In this document: piece after piece, positions 12,190-24,095 of the stretch | How the letters are laid out: each line of letters starts with the position of its first letter | Numbering within the stretch: the stretch's first letter is position 1 | Assembly: GCA_029215795.1 (NCBI GenBank) | Contig: JARDYH010000005.1 | Coordinates: 165,193,814-165,257,813 of the forward strand | From: Anniella stebbinsi | Taxonomy: Eukaryota; Chordata; Lepidosauria; Squamata; Anniellidae | Direction of reading: 5' to 3' | DNA length: 64,000 nt | Program-made: the position numbers and the translations under genes | Notes under the pieces: model-generated | What the model was told of the DNA's origin: nothing | The model's database searches: none | What the model saw: the letters and a program-made list of their open reading frames with translations, nothing else

Positions 12190-12890
12190 GGCATGATCTG
12201 GAGAGGACAGACCTTGCCTCAGTTATCCATGCGCTGCTCATGTCCAGGCTGGACTACTGTAATGCACTATATGTGGGGCTGCCTTTGAAGACGGTTTGGG
12301 AACTTCAGCTGGTGCAGAATGCGGCCGCCTGAGTATAGGTGGGGGCGAGGCGATTTGACCACATAACACCTATACTGCGCCAGCTGCACTGGCTACCTGT
12401 GTGTTTCTGAGACCAATTCAAAGTGCTGGTTTTGACCTTTAAAGCCCTAAACGGTTTGGGATCAAGTTACTTGAAGGACAGCCTTCACCCGTATCAGCCT
12501 GCCCGCACTTTAAGATAAAAAAGAGAGTCCCTTCTCACCTGCCCACCAGTGAGAGATATTAGGTGGGTTTCCACATGGAATTGGACCTTCTCAGCAGTGG
12601 CCCCACACCTGTGAAACAAACTCCCACCGACGATCCACCATGCATCATCCTTACAGACTTTTAAGAAGGCCTTTAAAATATTTTATTTTACTATGGCCTT
12701 CTCTTAAATACTGTTTTGCTGCTGTTACCCTTGCTGTTTTATTACTAGTTTTTAATGTTAGCTTTTATTGTTTTGATATTTTACTTTTATGTTTTTATTG
12801 CTTTTAATGTGTGGCTGTAAGCCTCCTTGGGAGAGCTTCTGTCCTGAAAGTCGGCTAAGAAATGTTTTAAATAAATAGAAAGAAATAAGT
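12190..12890 (+). mobile_element. Degenerate L2 LINE 3' part
   Basis: Broken reverse-transcriptase C-terminal coding can be read (catgcgctgctcatgtccag, ctggactactgtaatgc, tttaaagccctaaacggtt) with stops. It is followed by a T-rich 3' UTR and an aataaata tail. Confidence 0.7.
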
Positions 12891-13404
12891 TCCTGTTGCA
12901 GATTTCTTGTGAGGAAAGAACGGGAACCTCTACCATTTTTGCATATTATTTTGCAAGTTCTCAGCTAAATCCCTGGTTTAGCTCAATTCCAGCTAAAAGG
13001 GTCAGTTTGCAGGTGACGGCAAAGATCTCTGCTTTGAACCTTGAAGAGCCAGAGCCAATCACAGCAGATAAGACTATCCTAGATGGACAATAGTCTGACT
13101 CGATATAAAAGCAGTTTCCTGTCACAGGAGTCTCCAAACTTTTTGGATCCATGGGCACATCTGGTATTTTGAAATTGTGTTGTTGTGGGTGCTCTCACCA
13201 AATTGCTATGGGGTGTGTATGTGTGTTCCCCATTCACAAAATGAGTAAGACACAAAACACCAATTTCCCAGAATGCAAGCTGATGAGGCTCAAAGAAAAG
13301 TATCTTGCCTGAGAACTTTAAAAAACCGGAACCTGGTGGGCACCCTGGGAGGTGTCCATGGGAGCAACACCAGGGCCCCCAGTCACAGAGGGTAACACAG
13401 AGGT

Positions 13405-13600
13405 TCTTATTTATTCATTGCATTTACACCCCACCTTTTTTCCTCCAAGGAACCAAAGCAGCGTGTATAATCCTCCTCTTCTCCACTTTATCTTTACAAC
13501 AACAACCCTGTGAGGTAGGCTGGGCTGAGAGTCTGTGACTGGCCCAAAGTCACCCAATGAGTTTCCATGGCTGAGTGGGGACTAAAACCCAGATCTTCTG
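13405..13600 (-). mobile_element. Sauria-type SINE, reverse orientation
   Basis: It reads ttatttattcattgcattta, caccttttttcctccaagg, ctgtgaggtaggctgggctg, then tgactggcccaaagtcaccc. This is the reverse complement of the SINE at 37.2 kb. Confidence 0.75.
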
Positions 13601-13845
13601 GCTCCAAATTGGGAAATATGGGAACTGCGAGGAAACAAAAATAATCCAGAACGATGTACTCCTGCTTTTAAAAACGAGGGTGAAGCGCACACAAGGCCTG
13701 CATGCCCTTCTTGAATAGACCTCCACACTGTGCACTCATGTGAACGCATCCTCTTGCCGGGTGAAGGAAGAAGAAGAACCCAAGTTCTAAATTTTCAGAA
13801 CACCGCAGTGAACCAACAAGCCACAAAGAACGGAAAGGAACTGCT

Positions 13846-13851
13846 TTTAAT
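13846..13851 (-). terminator. Possible STK19 poly(A) signal (ATTAAA)
   Basis: ATTAAA on the minus strand, about 430 bases past the STK19 stop. It is the nearest canonical-variant signal I see; weak evidence. Confidence 0.3.
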
Positions 13852-14282
13852 TAAGCTTCAAGGCATTTTCTTAGACACTCAACACCACAGGAACAGGAAT
13901 GAATTGCCTGCGGGGCATCTCGGCTCTTATTCCCCGAGTCAGGTAGGCGTCTCATGAAGTTCAGGCATCCACAGATCGTGGCCAAAGACTGCACCGCAAG
14001 CTCCATGCTCTCATCGCAGTCTCACGGCACGTCATAGTCATTGCACGGCAGTCAGAGAGGTCCTGCTAAGGTGCTCTTCTCACACGAGGACCCATATTAA
14101 GTGCAAAACATACAACTGTTCATAAAAAAGAAGTTATTTTGCTGGAAAGAAGTCTTTCTGTTCCCATTAATGCTGGTGGCTCAGGCAGAAGTCCTTGTGC
14201 CCGAGGGTAAACTCTGCAAGCTCCAAGGGAGGTGAGTTCATTTCAGGCACGACTCTCCGCTCGATGGCTATGCAGCACACGC

Positions 14283-14328
14283 TTAATCGTCGGCCAGTCG
14301 CAGGAGGGTGCCGGAGGTAGTTGGCACA
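14283..14328 (-). CDS. STK19: STK19 terminal exon and stop
   Basis: The acceptor ATTAACTTTAG leads into CVPTTSGTLLRLADD and a TAA stop. The TTSGTLLRL string is the conserved STK19 C-terminus, which fixes this 46-base exon although it is far too short to stand out by itself. Confidence 0.9.
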
Positions 14329-17300
14329 CTAAAGTTAATGAGAAACAGGCAGTCAGCTTAAAAAAAAATGGAATGGATCACAACCAAAGCTCCCACAAAC
14401 CCCAGCAAAAGGATAGTGAAAACGTACTTTTATAGAGTTAAGAGGTTATACTACTTCTGAGTACCGAAGCAACATGGAAAGTCCATCACTGCATTAGACA
14501 GGGCCTTCTCGGTGGCTGCTCCAGTGCTCTGGAACTCCCTTTCCAGGGAAGCTAGACTGGCTCCCTCTATGATGTACTTTCGGAGGCAGGTAAAACCTTT
14601 TTTGTTCCGGCAGGCCTTTGGCGAATAATCTGAACCTCTGTCTATGCCTAGAACTTTTAAAATTGTTATGTATTTTAAATATTTTAAATGTTTCAATATT
14701 GAAACGTGTTTAATTATATTTTTAACTTTTGTATATTTCTATTTATAGGTTTTAACTGTATACGGTTTATTTTGTACAGCCGCCTTGAGGCTCAGCATTG
14801 GGCAAAAGGCGGAATACAAATAAATTATTATTATTATTAATAATAATAATAGTAATAAATTATTCTGGCGAGGCCAATGACTTTATAAGGACACTGTGGT
14901 TTTGGAGGGGAGGTTTGGGAGAGCGGCTTGGCTAAGGCCACTGAGCAAGTTCATTGCATAGGTAAGGTTTCAACTGAGGACTTCCTGGCTGACAACTCAC
15001 AAACTTGGCCTGCAAGCTACAACACTCAATCCTGGGAGTCTAGAAAAGAAAGTTCTTGGATTCCTTCGGGAAAGGAGAAAACGAAGTGTCTCACAGCACA
15101 ATCCTATACAGGTTTCCCCAGAAACTGAGTCCCTCTGAGGTCGGGGGGGGGGGGGGCACACTCCCAGGCAAGTGGGTTACACACAGGCAGGGCCAAGATC
15201 CAAAGAACCAATAAGTTAGGATCTGCGTTTCTTGGGAGGGCCAATCAGGGTAAGGAGGGATGGAAGGGACAGGAAGCTAGTACCAGTCAACCAGCTGGGC
15301 TCCAATGATGTCGTGTATGTGGTAGGGAAGACCCAGTCTCACGGCATTTGGGGCTCGTCGGTTCTGCAGATCGGACAGCAAAACCTCCTTGTATTTGGTT
15401 TTCTGGATCATAGCCAGCACGGCTTTCCTCCCTGGGAAGAGACACAAAAGTCAGCAGGCTGCTCTTGTCAGAGGGTCCCAGCCTTAGTTATTTATTTGCA
15501 ATTGCTTGGATTCAGATTTAGGCATGTGTAGCTGGGGTGGCGGAAGCGGAATTCCCCTCCAGACCCACAAAAATGCTACAGAGAGGGCCAGGAGACACCG
15601 CTGAGCAGGGTAAGTGGTAAAGCGGGCAAAAAAGGGGATCTCCCAAATCAGGTGGAAACCTTTTTATGCACTGCTTCCACCATCCCAGTTGCAGGCACCT
15701 ATATTGGGACTCAACCCGATATTCGAATGCAATGAATGTTCTCTGGGCAGCTTACAATCAGAGTTAAACACAATCAAATACAGAAGGCTAGAAAAATGAA
15801 TGCAGCATAAAACCAACAACAGAGGATAACACCCATACAACACAGATCACAGCAGAACCCCCAAAATTTCATAGATTTTAAAACTGCAAAAAAAATAAAA
15901 ATCCAAAGGACCTATACATCAGTAAAGGGTTTTAAGATTAAAAAGCCTGGGAAAAGAAGTTGGATTCTCCTGGTGCTTAAAAGACTGCATAGGACTGCAA
16001 TTGCTAAACTGTGCAAGGGCTGGTGAAGTTGTCCTGCCTTACAACAGGACTAGATCAGGTTGCAAAACAAAACAAACCCACAACAATCCCAGGCGCTCAG
16101 TCATAAACGTTCTTAAATGTGAACATTTAATACAAGAGCGGGATGCCAGATTGTCTCCCAGGACCAGTCCAGGGGGTCGGATGACATCAGGGGATGGGGC
16201 CTCACCCCAAAGCCCCTCCCCTGATGTTATCTGACCCCATTCTCCATGTAGAGAGGGGTGCGGAGCAACGGCTCTGGGCTTCTCTCTGTACGGAGAAAGG
16301 GACTCAGAAGCTGCCTTCACCCACCTCTTGCCGGCCTGTGTGGACGCCAGTGGCACCTGGTGGAACAGCCCCTCCAGGCACCAGCTGAGTCTGCAACCAG
16401 CTTCACTCCTCCCACACCTTCCCTGATGGGGGAAGACAAGGAAGTAGCGAAGCCCACCTGCACTCTATTCTCGGAAGGTGCTGTTCCCCACCCCTGGCTT
16501 AACATATACGGAACCTCTATCCACTCCCAAGCCGGAGAGATGCCCAAGAATCTGAACTCTGCTGTTAGTTCTGGCCCAAAATTGGGTATTTCCTAAATCT
16601 GTACTTCCAGTTCTGGAGATGGCAGGAGGCAAACAAACCTTTGATGAAGCATTTGACAAAGCGGCCTGCTCCGGGCACTGCTAGCCACCAGCTCCCAGCG
16701 TCGCGGACCGTCAGGACACCAGCATTCACCAACTGGCTAAACACAATACAAGGAGAGGAGGGAGATATGGTTTCCTTCATTACGATTTCTTCCCTTGGGA
16801 CCAAGACACAGTTGTACTGGGGCTGAGCAAGGGGCAGGTGCCTAAGGAAAGTGTGGTTTGGGTGTCCTTCATAAACACCGCTCTTCCTTCCTCAAGAGGC
16901 CGCTGGACCTTCACAATGGGCATAGCAGGTCTGCGAAACTTGTTACCCATCAAGCTGAATACAGCCCTCGACTGGGTTCGGACGGCACAATAGTCAACAG
17001 TTGATTAAATAGTCCATGGTCTAATAAGGCTGGCAAAGATCCGACAGGCAAGAATACATGACTGGTGGGCTTTGTGGGTCCCACATTCTGCCTCAGCAGG
17101 GCTGCAATCCAATGTACACTTACCTCTGAGCTAAGCCCCATTTGAATGTGTGGGACTGACTTTTGAATAAACATGCTAAGATTGCACTGTTGATTAACTG
17201 ATCAACCAATTCAACCCCTTTTAATTACTGAGTGAGGTGCCCTCAATCAGGCAGATTTTTTAAAAAATAAAAATGTGGCTATTTTTAGTACATTTCTTTA

Positions 17301-19605
17301 CCTCAAAAAAATGTGAAGGAGGTGGGCACCATCTTAGAAGCATTGCCTGCTTTTTTCACATAGGCAGAAAATGCCTGTGTTATGATACAGGGCATAGTTT
17401 TTGGAATTTGTGATCATACGATGTAGTGATGACCACCGATTTGGATGGCTTTAAAAGTGGCTTGGACAAATTCCTGGAAAAGGCTATAGATAGCTACTAG
17501 TCCTGATGGCTATGTGCTACCTCCAGTATCAGAGGCAGAAAGCCTATGTATACCAGTTGCTGGGGCACATGGGAGGGAGGGTGCTATTGCATTCAGGTAC
17601 CCATGGCCATTCCCATCCAGTTGGCCACTGTGGAAACAGAACACTAGACTAGATTAGCCTTTGGTCTGATCCACCAGGGCTCTTCCTATATTCTTAAGAT
17701 GGATACCTAATGTAAAACCAAAACAGAGACTGCTTGAGAAATATTGTTTGTTAAGTTCTTTAAAAAAAACTTTTGTTAAGTTCTTTAAAAAAAACATTTG
17801 TTGTTTGTTTTATCACTGGTTTTATTGTTTTGCTTTATTATGTACAGCATTGCCTATATAGCAACATATAAATGGAATAGTTTTAATGACAATGATTCTA
17901 ATGATAGTATTTCTAATAATAATATTTCTGGCACCTACATTATACTCTTTTAGACGCCAGGTGAAGACCTTTTTATTTTCTCAGTATTTTAACAGTTTAT
18001 CAGTCTAATTTTTAGCTTTGCTGTTTTAAATTTGTATTTTAAATTTGTATTAATCTTTACATGGCTGCTTGGTTTCTTCCTGCTTATGCTCTTATACTGA
18101 ATTTTTATGCTATGTTTTTATACTGTCGTTGTTTTATATTTTGAATAGTTGTTATGGTTTAAATTTTTGTAAACCGCCTTGAGAGCTTCAGCTATTGGGT
18201 GGTATAAAAATGCAACAAATAAATAAATAAAATATTTCTAATGATAACAATATTAATTATTATCCTCCATGCAGTTCTCTATCTGCAAAATAAAGCAGAC
18301 AGATTTCCATTAATTGGGCAGGAGCCCTAGCAGAGCTCCGGCAAATACTGAAGGGAAAAACAGCCGTTTATAGAAGGGACTCCCAAGACACACCTGCCTC
18401 ACAAAAGCCCCACCCCCACCCTGTTGGGGAAACGCTTGCTCACGTGATCTCCGTGTCACTGAAGCCAAACTCTCTCAGCATCCTCCTTTTGTCAAAACTG
18501 ATGTCTGAACAGGAGGCAAGGACAGAATCCAGGAACTTCTGCACCGTCCTGGCAAACTCCTTCCCGGATACGGACTCCAGTACCTGGGGGTGGAGTGGGG
18601 GGAGAGCTGTCAAAACCACCCTGCCGATTGGCTTCACATCTCCGCTCACCCCAGGATCCCCCCGAACAGAGACGAGACCTTCGATTTATAACTGTCCGTG
18701 AACGCCACAACCAACGTGTCCGCATCAAAGCCGTGCTGGAACATCCGGATCTGGCCCTCATCTTTCAGCAGGCTCTGAGAAGAGAAGAGGGCCGTGGGAT
18801 TTTTAATCCACCTATTACCAAAGTCAGAGTTCATGCAGAAACTTCAAGGGTGGAGAGCTAGAGAGGGATGGGAAGGAAGCTGCCCACGTCTGCAGAAAAT
18901 AGCAGGGGGAGATCCACTCCATTCCCTTGAAGAGGGCTGCCCCACAGCAGTGGGGAGGGTGCAGGCGTATGACTCTAATCTCCATCCCCCACCCCCCGGC
19001 TTCAAAATGTATCAACCGCAAGGCTATGTGGTGGGCGGGGTCACTTGCTCCCCTAGCAGCTGAAGATGATACTGCATTTAATTTAACTAAAATTAATTAA
19101 TGCATTTCAAAAACAAAATAATCCTGAGGGGCATAGCCCTAGGGCTCCCTCAGCATGCATGCCAAATTTCAGGTGCCTGGGTTTCGCAGTCTTAGCACTA
19201 TGGCACGGATGGACAGGTAGACACACATCAACCTCTTAAAGATTCCACTGTCCAGATTAGAAAAGTGAGAATTGTTTCTATGGGGCTCCTCCTTGTCTCC
19301 CGTCCAAGTACAAATCACGAGTAGGCGCCTCCTTAGCTTCACACCATTGCTAAAGGATAACAGAACGCCTAAGTGGGGCTTGAGCCAGGTTGGACAGGAC
19401 CCTAAGGCTCCACAGTAGATCGGAACTGAGGGCATCAAGGCTGGGAAGGAGTTTCTTACCAGGTGCCTATCCACAGTTGTGCGGTCTTTGACGAGACTGT
19501 AGATCTGGTGTCTCAAAATCAAGGGTGGCAGGGAATCCTCAAATAATTTGCGAGGGAAGAGAGACGCCAAGTATTGGAGAGCGGCGTCGACTGCCCCAGG
19601 GCCCT
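14283..19605 (-). CDS. STK19: STK19 (serine/threonine kinase 19 / winged-helix repair protein), coding exons 2-7
   Basis: The gene is assembled on the minus strand as join(19605..19460, 18774..18679, 18583..18444, 16736..16639, 15431..15284, 14328..14283). This gives 223 codons plus stop, with every intron phase matching. Human STK19 is about 254 residues and its first exon supplies the missing 30 or so. Landmarks in order are LFPRKLFEDSLPPLILR, YSLVKDRTTVDR, TVQKFLDSVLASC, LVNAGVLTVRDAGSWWLAVP and YHIHDIIGAQLVD, ending TTSGTLLRL; all are hallmarks of the family. The protein was first described as a kinase but lacks a classical kinase fold. Current knowledge treats it as a nuclear DNA-binding protein of tandem winged helices that acts in transcription-coupled repair. 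It lies head to head with DXO, as in mammals. Oddities are an uncertain start, a weak donor at 18678 and a weak last donor at 15283. Assignment is very secure; exact ends of two exons are less so. Confidence 0.95.
14490..14850 (+). mobile_element. L2 LINE 3' end with (ATT)n tail
   Basis: It begins agggccttctcggtggctgc, continues with a broken C-terminus, then gccgccttgaggctcagcat and the (ATT)n tail. It lies in the last STK19 intron. Confidence 0.65.
15284..15431 (-). CDS. STK19: STK19 exon 6
   Basis: The acceptor is CTCTTCCCAG. The exon encodes GRKAVLAMIQKTKYKEVLL, SDLQNRRAPNAVRLGLPYHI and HDIIGAQLVD. The donor is GACTG|GTACTA, weak but supported by the match of the next exon. Reading through instead gives W-Y-stop within eight bases. 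Confidence 0.92.
15432..16638. other. STK19 intron 5
   Basis: Single-copy-looking sequence. It contains a short inverted pair around 16170-16230 (ggatgacatcagggg / cccctgatgttatctgac). No gene seen. Confidence 0.4.
16639..16736 (-). CDS. STK19: STK19 exon 5
   Basis: The acceptor is TTGTGTTTAG and the donor is AAAG|GTTTGT. The exon encodes the near-invariant QLVNAGVLTVRDAGSWWLAV and then PGAGRFVKCFIK. Phases join its neighbours exactly. Confidence 0.95.
16737..18443. other. STK19 intron 4 with CR1 and L2 fragments
   Basis: A CR1 3' fragment (plus) lies at about 17415-17700, and an L2 3' end (plus) at about 17935-18235 ending aaataaataaataaaat. A tandem pair tgttaagttctttaaaaaaa lies at 17750-17800. 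Confidence 0.6.
18444..18583 (-). CDS. STK19: STK19 exon 4
   Basis: The acceptor CACCCCCAG precedes GTACTGGAG. The exon encodes VLESVSGKEFARTVQKF, then LDSVLASCSDISFDKRRM and FGFSDTEIT. The donor is ATCAC|GTGAGC, phase 2. Confidence 0.93.
18679..18774 (-). CDS. STK19: STK19 exon 3 (donor ambiguous)
   Basis: The acceptor is CTCTTCTCAG. The exon reads SLLKDEGQIRMFQHGFDAD, then VVAFTDSYKSK. The family alignment requires it to end at AAG (18679), because the next exon continues V-L-E-S. The donor there would be GTCTCG, which is weak. A stronger donor (GTGAGC, 18649-18644) lies 29 bp further on but would shift the frame. Confidence 0.8.
19460..19605 (-). CDS. STK19: STK19 exon 2
   Basis: The acceptor is TTTTCCCAG at 19606 and the donor is CTG|GTAAGA. 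It encodes the start of the first winged helix (ALQYLASLFPRKLFED, then RHQIYSLVKDRTTVDRHL). It enters with two bases of a split codon and ends on a complete codon. Confidence 0.93.
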
Positions 19606-19670
19606 CTGGGAAAAGAAACACAATGTATAAGACCCAGGAGTCCCGTCACCCAGTATTCCATAGAACAGGG

Positions 19671-19920
19671 GTGGGGAACCTCAGGCCCTCCTGGGGGGCC
19701 TGTCCGGCCACCCTGGTTCTGCTGGCCCCACCCTGTTTCATCCACCCACTGACCTTTTGGGGTTTCCCCAGCTTTTGCGTATTTCCTCCCTCCCTGCTAG
19801 AAGGTTAAAATGCCACTCCTAAGGCTTTTTTCAGGCAGGAAGATCTCTAAGTTACAATATGCTGGTATTATTTTGTTTTGACCCCTTTTCCCCTGCCCAC
19901 CACTGGAATGTCGTCCCTCA
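19671..19920. repeat. MITE of the CAGGGGTGGGGAAC family (partial)
   Basis: It starts acaggggtggggaacctcag and shares ggttaaaatgccactcctaa and atatgctggtatt with copies at 43008-43240 and 54249-54538. Confidence 0.55.
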
Positions 19921-20051
19921 AAGCTGCTCAGAAATTGAATTCACCCCTCATACCGAAAGCAGTTCCCCATCTCAGCCCTAGAAGACTTTTCCACATGCCA
20001 TCCACAAATTCTGCCTCTCTCACTCACCACCCCCTTCAGATGATGTGTGTC

Positions 20052-20094
<43 letters not shown>

Positions 20095-21345
20095 TTATTT
20101 CTTACCCGCCTCTCCGTTTGGATCGAGGCGGGGAACAGTAAATATAAAATATTATAAAATACACAAAACTGATAAAACATGGTGCACATTATTAAAACTG
20201 CATTAAAACATCATAAAAATGTTCTAAAATTCCACTGGATATGCCTGCCAGAAGAGAACAAGTCTTTATAGCTTTCTTAAATTCTAAAAGACTATTAAGT
20301 TGACGAATCTCCTCCGGCAGGTCATTCCACAGTCTGGAAGTGGCAGAAGAGAAGGTCCTCTGGGTAAGGGTTGTCAGCCTGGTTTTGGCCGACTGTAGCA
20401 ACTTCTTCCCAGAGGACCTGAGCGTGCAGGGCGGATTGTATGGGAGAAGGCTATCCAGCAGGTAACCTGGACCCAAACCATGTAGGGCTTTAAAGGTAAT
20501 GACCAACACCTTGTACTTCGCCCGGAAAGTAATTGGCAGCCAGTGGAGCGATTTTAAAGCTGGCGTAATATGGTCACCCCTAGGTGTACCGGTGACCAAC
20601 CTGGCTGCCATATTTTGAACTAGTTGAAGTTTCCGGACTAGGCACAGAGGTAGCCCTATGTACAGCTGTGTCGATACCCCACATTTCTATCCCCTTAGGT
20701 ATGTCTGCTTTAGTATGTCTGGAGAGTGTGGAATGTTGGACTGAGTGGGTGTGGCTGACGATGCTGGGAAAGGGAGGGGAGGAGTATATATAGTGTGAGG
20801 GAGTGTCTTAGTTTATCTTTCTGTCTTGGTTTGGGGAGGGTAGTTGTGTGGAAGATTGCTGAGTGTGAGATCTAGTCAGGAGTGTATGTGAAGAGATTAT
20901 TAGGATTTAGGATTATTAGTAAATTATTAGAAGTGTTAAGAATAGGCAGGTGTTAAATTGATTTGAAAGAACTGTTCACGTTTTCTTTTATTTCTTGCTA
21001 CCACAAACCACATGTCAGCTTGGCATTGTAACCTGAAACACAAATCATTACCCTTTCAGCCAACACACTCACAGGAGAACCTTAATCAAAACCCTTAACA
21101 CCCTTTTCCCCTCTGCTATAAGGGAAAAGTGGTGCATCTTTTACCCTTCCCTCAGGCTTATTCAAGTAGTGGCGCTTGTCCTGAGAGGGGTGTGCTCGTC
21201 TAGGCCTGGTGTTTGAACACAACAGCGCATTGCAGAAGTCGAGCCTCGAAGTTACCAGCGCGTGCCCTACCGTCTTTAGGTCTTGCAACTCTAGGAAGGG
21301 GTGCAGCTGGCGTATCAGCTGAAGCTCCCTCCATTCTCACCATGT
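20052..21345 (-). mobile_element. L2 LINE fragment, split by a solo LTR
   Basis: On the minus strand, after the (AAT)n tail (20052-20092), an open stretch of 139 codons reads MAARLVTGTPRGDHITPALK and HWLPITFRAKYKVLVITFKA, the L2 reverse-transcriptase C-terminus. It is very close to the copy at 33.8 kb. The element resumes at 21227 after the LTR. Confidence 0.8.
20667..21221 (+). mobile_element. Solo LTR with 5-bp target duplication
   Basis: A 555-bp unit starts TGTGTCGATACC and ends TTTGAACACA, flanked by ACAGC on both sides (20662-20666 and 21222-21226). It carries a TATA-like GTATATATAG near 20790. It interrupts the L2 sequence, whose two halves match the intact copy at 34.4 kb. No internal retroviral genes are present, so it is the relic of recombination between two LTRs. 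Confidence 0.8.
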
Positions 21346-21454
21346 TCTGGGGGCTCTGATCCGAGATCCAACCGTCGCTTCTTGGCCGTGAAAGTATCTG
21401 AGATGAGCTGATGCTTCCGCTTCATATGGCTGGTGGGGAGGGCTAAAGATCAAG

Positions 21455-22010
21455 GATTTGGGTATTTATTTATTTATAAAATTTGTATACCATTCCATAT
21501 CAGAAACAGATTCCGGAGTGGTGAACATAAGAATTAAAACAGTAAAAGACACAAACGTTAAAACACCATTCAAATTACGCTTTTTAAAAAACAACAGGAT
21601 GCCAATAAAAACCATGGCTGTCAGTCAAGGAAGGCTTCCTAGAATGCAGCTGTTTTCAGGAGGCACTGGAAGCAACACAGTGTTGGCACCTGCCTGACCT
21701 TCAGGAACAGGGAGTTCCAAAGAAAGGGGGCCACCACGCTGAAGGCTCTTCTCCTGGTGGACTCCAATCAGGCCATAGTTCCATGTGGAACTACCAAAAG
21801 CATGCCCTTTGGCGACCTCAGTGACCAGCAGGTTGGTAAGAAAGAAGGCACTCTCTCGGGTATCCTGGTCCCAAGTTGTTTAGGGCTTTGTACACTAGTA
21901 CTAGAACCTTAAACCTGGCCTGGTAGAGAATAGGCAACCAGTGCAGTTCCCTCAGCAAAGGAGTAACATGCTGAAAAGGGGCAGCTCCCGACAACAGCCG
22001 AGCTACTTAC
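21455..22010 (-). mobile_element. LINE 3' part (L2-like), minus
   Basis: It starts tatttatttatttataaaat (tail), and downstream reads in reverse the coding that includes LNKLxGLGPGYP-like, broken sequence (ggtcccaagttgtttagggc). Diverged. Confidence 0.55.
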
Positions 22011-22034
22011 TTATGTATTTTTATTGGACATTTA

Positions 22035-22150
22035 CTCCATAGACCAGGGTGGGCAACTTGAGGCCCTCTGGATGAAGAGCCAATGGTGATGGATCTTGGG
22101 AGTTGTAGGCCCAAAAAAGAAACCTGGAAGGTCACAAGTTGCCCACCCCT
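22035..22150. repeat. Palindromic MITE with GGGAGTTGTAG core
   Basis: It starts ccagggtgggcaacttgagg and ends aagttgcccacccctg; inverted ends. Confidence 0.6.
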
Positions 22151-22439
22151 GACACAGACCACTGAACGTTTGGTTGTGCTAACCCTTTGCTGGCCTCCAG
22201 TCCATCCCACCTCACATCCCTACTGTGTGCCCCTTCCAAAAACAACCCCTCTGAAGCTCATAAGGATCTTCCAGACCCTTCTCAATAAAGCTCCAAGATC
22301 TTCCTTTTTTCAAAGAGCTTTCTGTGGGAAGCCACTAAACTACATGCCCTCATATAAACCATCCCACATAGAGTGGGTCCCTTAGCCCTCATTCTAGAAA
22401 ACACACGATAATCATCTTGCTTTCAGGAAGCTCTCATCG

Positions 22440-22810
22440 TAGTCCTTGGGTGCCATGTGAACAGATAAAAGGAAATACTTCTTCACACAGCACATAGTTA
22501 AACAAAGGAATTCACTACCACAAGATGTGGTGATGGCCACCAATTTGGATAGCTTTAAAAGGGGGCAGGATAAATTCCTTGAGAAGAAGGCTATTAATGG
22601 CTACTAGAGCTGAGAGCAATATGTTCCCTCCAGTATCAGAGGCTGCAAGCTCATATACACCAGTTGCTGAGAACATGGGTGGGAGGAGGATGTTCCATTT
22701 GTGTCCTGCTTGTGGGTCCCTGGTCGACAGCTGTTTGGCCACTGTGTGAACAGAGTGCTGGACTAGATGGACCCTTGGTCTGATCCAGCAGGGCTCTTCT
22801 TATGCTGTTA
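22440..22810 (+). mobile_element. CR1 LINE 3' end
   Basis: It reads agataaaaggaaatacttct, tcactaccacaagatgtggt, gatggccaccaatttggata and ends ctgatccagcagggctcttc. The ORF2 C-terminus (ATNLDSFKR-like) is recognisable. Confidence 0.7.
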
Positions 22811-23951
22811 AGTGCTGTACCAAGCCCTCACCGCTGGTGCCTCAGTTTCAGGTTGCCGGCTTTATGCTGGTCCCGCTGCTGTACTTTTAACAGCAGGCTA
22901 GCATGTAGGAATTAAGTGGCCAAGCTTTTCCCTTCTCGCTTCAGCGCTACACTCGGAAAATGTCTTGTCTTTTTTTTACAAAACAAAGCTGAAACATCAA
23001 GCAATGCAAAGCAGCAAGTGCGTGAATTTCTCCTATGAAGACCACACACACACACACAAGAGAAAGAATCAAATTGGATATACATACCAGCTCCTTAATT
23101 TTTGTGAGGCAGGATGCAGTAAAAGCACAAAGGAGAACCAGTAAAACAAGTCAGGAGCAGGTCACACCTATGCCAATTAGATTGTTTAGTCATCCAACTG
23201 GACTTTGTGCTCTACTGATTCACACACTTGCTGCTTCTCTTGCATTACTGACTTTTGGTATCACTTTGTATTAAAAAAAAAATCCTAATCTCTCTTGTCT
23301 TTTTTCCCCCTTTTATAAAGTAAAGCCAAAGCACCATGCAACATAAAGCAGCAAGTGTGTGAATTTGTCCTCTGAAGACCACACGCGCAGGAACGAAGTC
23401 AAATCGGATGCATATACCAATCTAAACAGTTGACCATGAATCTGATGAAGCGAACTCTACCCCATGGAAGTCTATAGGGAAGAAAAGGATTGAAGCAACA
23501 CAACTTTCTTCGGGTCAACTGAACTTCTCTGTAGCCATATCTGTTTATTCATGTATATGTCCCATTCACATCTAAAGCAAAGTGGGGGTCTTTTTTCTTT
23601 TTTTACAATAAAGCTATGCATGGGTGAGGTGGGGAACTGGAACCCTGCCTCCCTTACCACTTTACCTCCCTACATTACTTCACCCCACACATTTTTCTCC
23701 TCAGTTCAGTTGGGAGAAACACACACGAAGCAAAAACGTACAGGGAAATAAGGTGCTGTGAGTGGATGGGAGGAGGAGTCAGCCCTCTTCACCCATACTC
23801 TTTTGATTTAAGAAGCAGCCCCCACTCTGTACCATATAGGTGAACAGGACAGGCAGGTGAACAAACATGTCTTCCTTCTTCACATCTGGTTCAGCTCTTT
23901 GTTGTAAAACAAGGAAGTAGCATATCCCTTCTATCTCCTCTTCAAACTCCA

Positions 23952-24095
23952 CATGCCAGGGTAGGCAGCCTGGTGCCCTCCAGATGTTTGGGGCTGCAAT
24001 TCCCATAATCCCTTACCATTGGTCATGCTGGCTGATGGGAGTTGTAGTCCAAAGCATCTGGATGGCATCAGGTTAGCCACCCCTGCCCCATACCT
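23952..24095. repeat. Palindromic MITE with GGGAGTTGTAG core
   Basis: It reads agggtaggcagcctggtgcc, aattcccataatccc, then gatgggagttgtagtccaaa and ggttagccacccctgcc. Both halves are present. Confidence 0.65.

Noticed and set aside
19878..20141. Open frame with a long Asn (or Ile) run
   Set aside because: It is only the (AAT)n microsatellite tail of an L2 copy. The same applies to 53469-53798.
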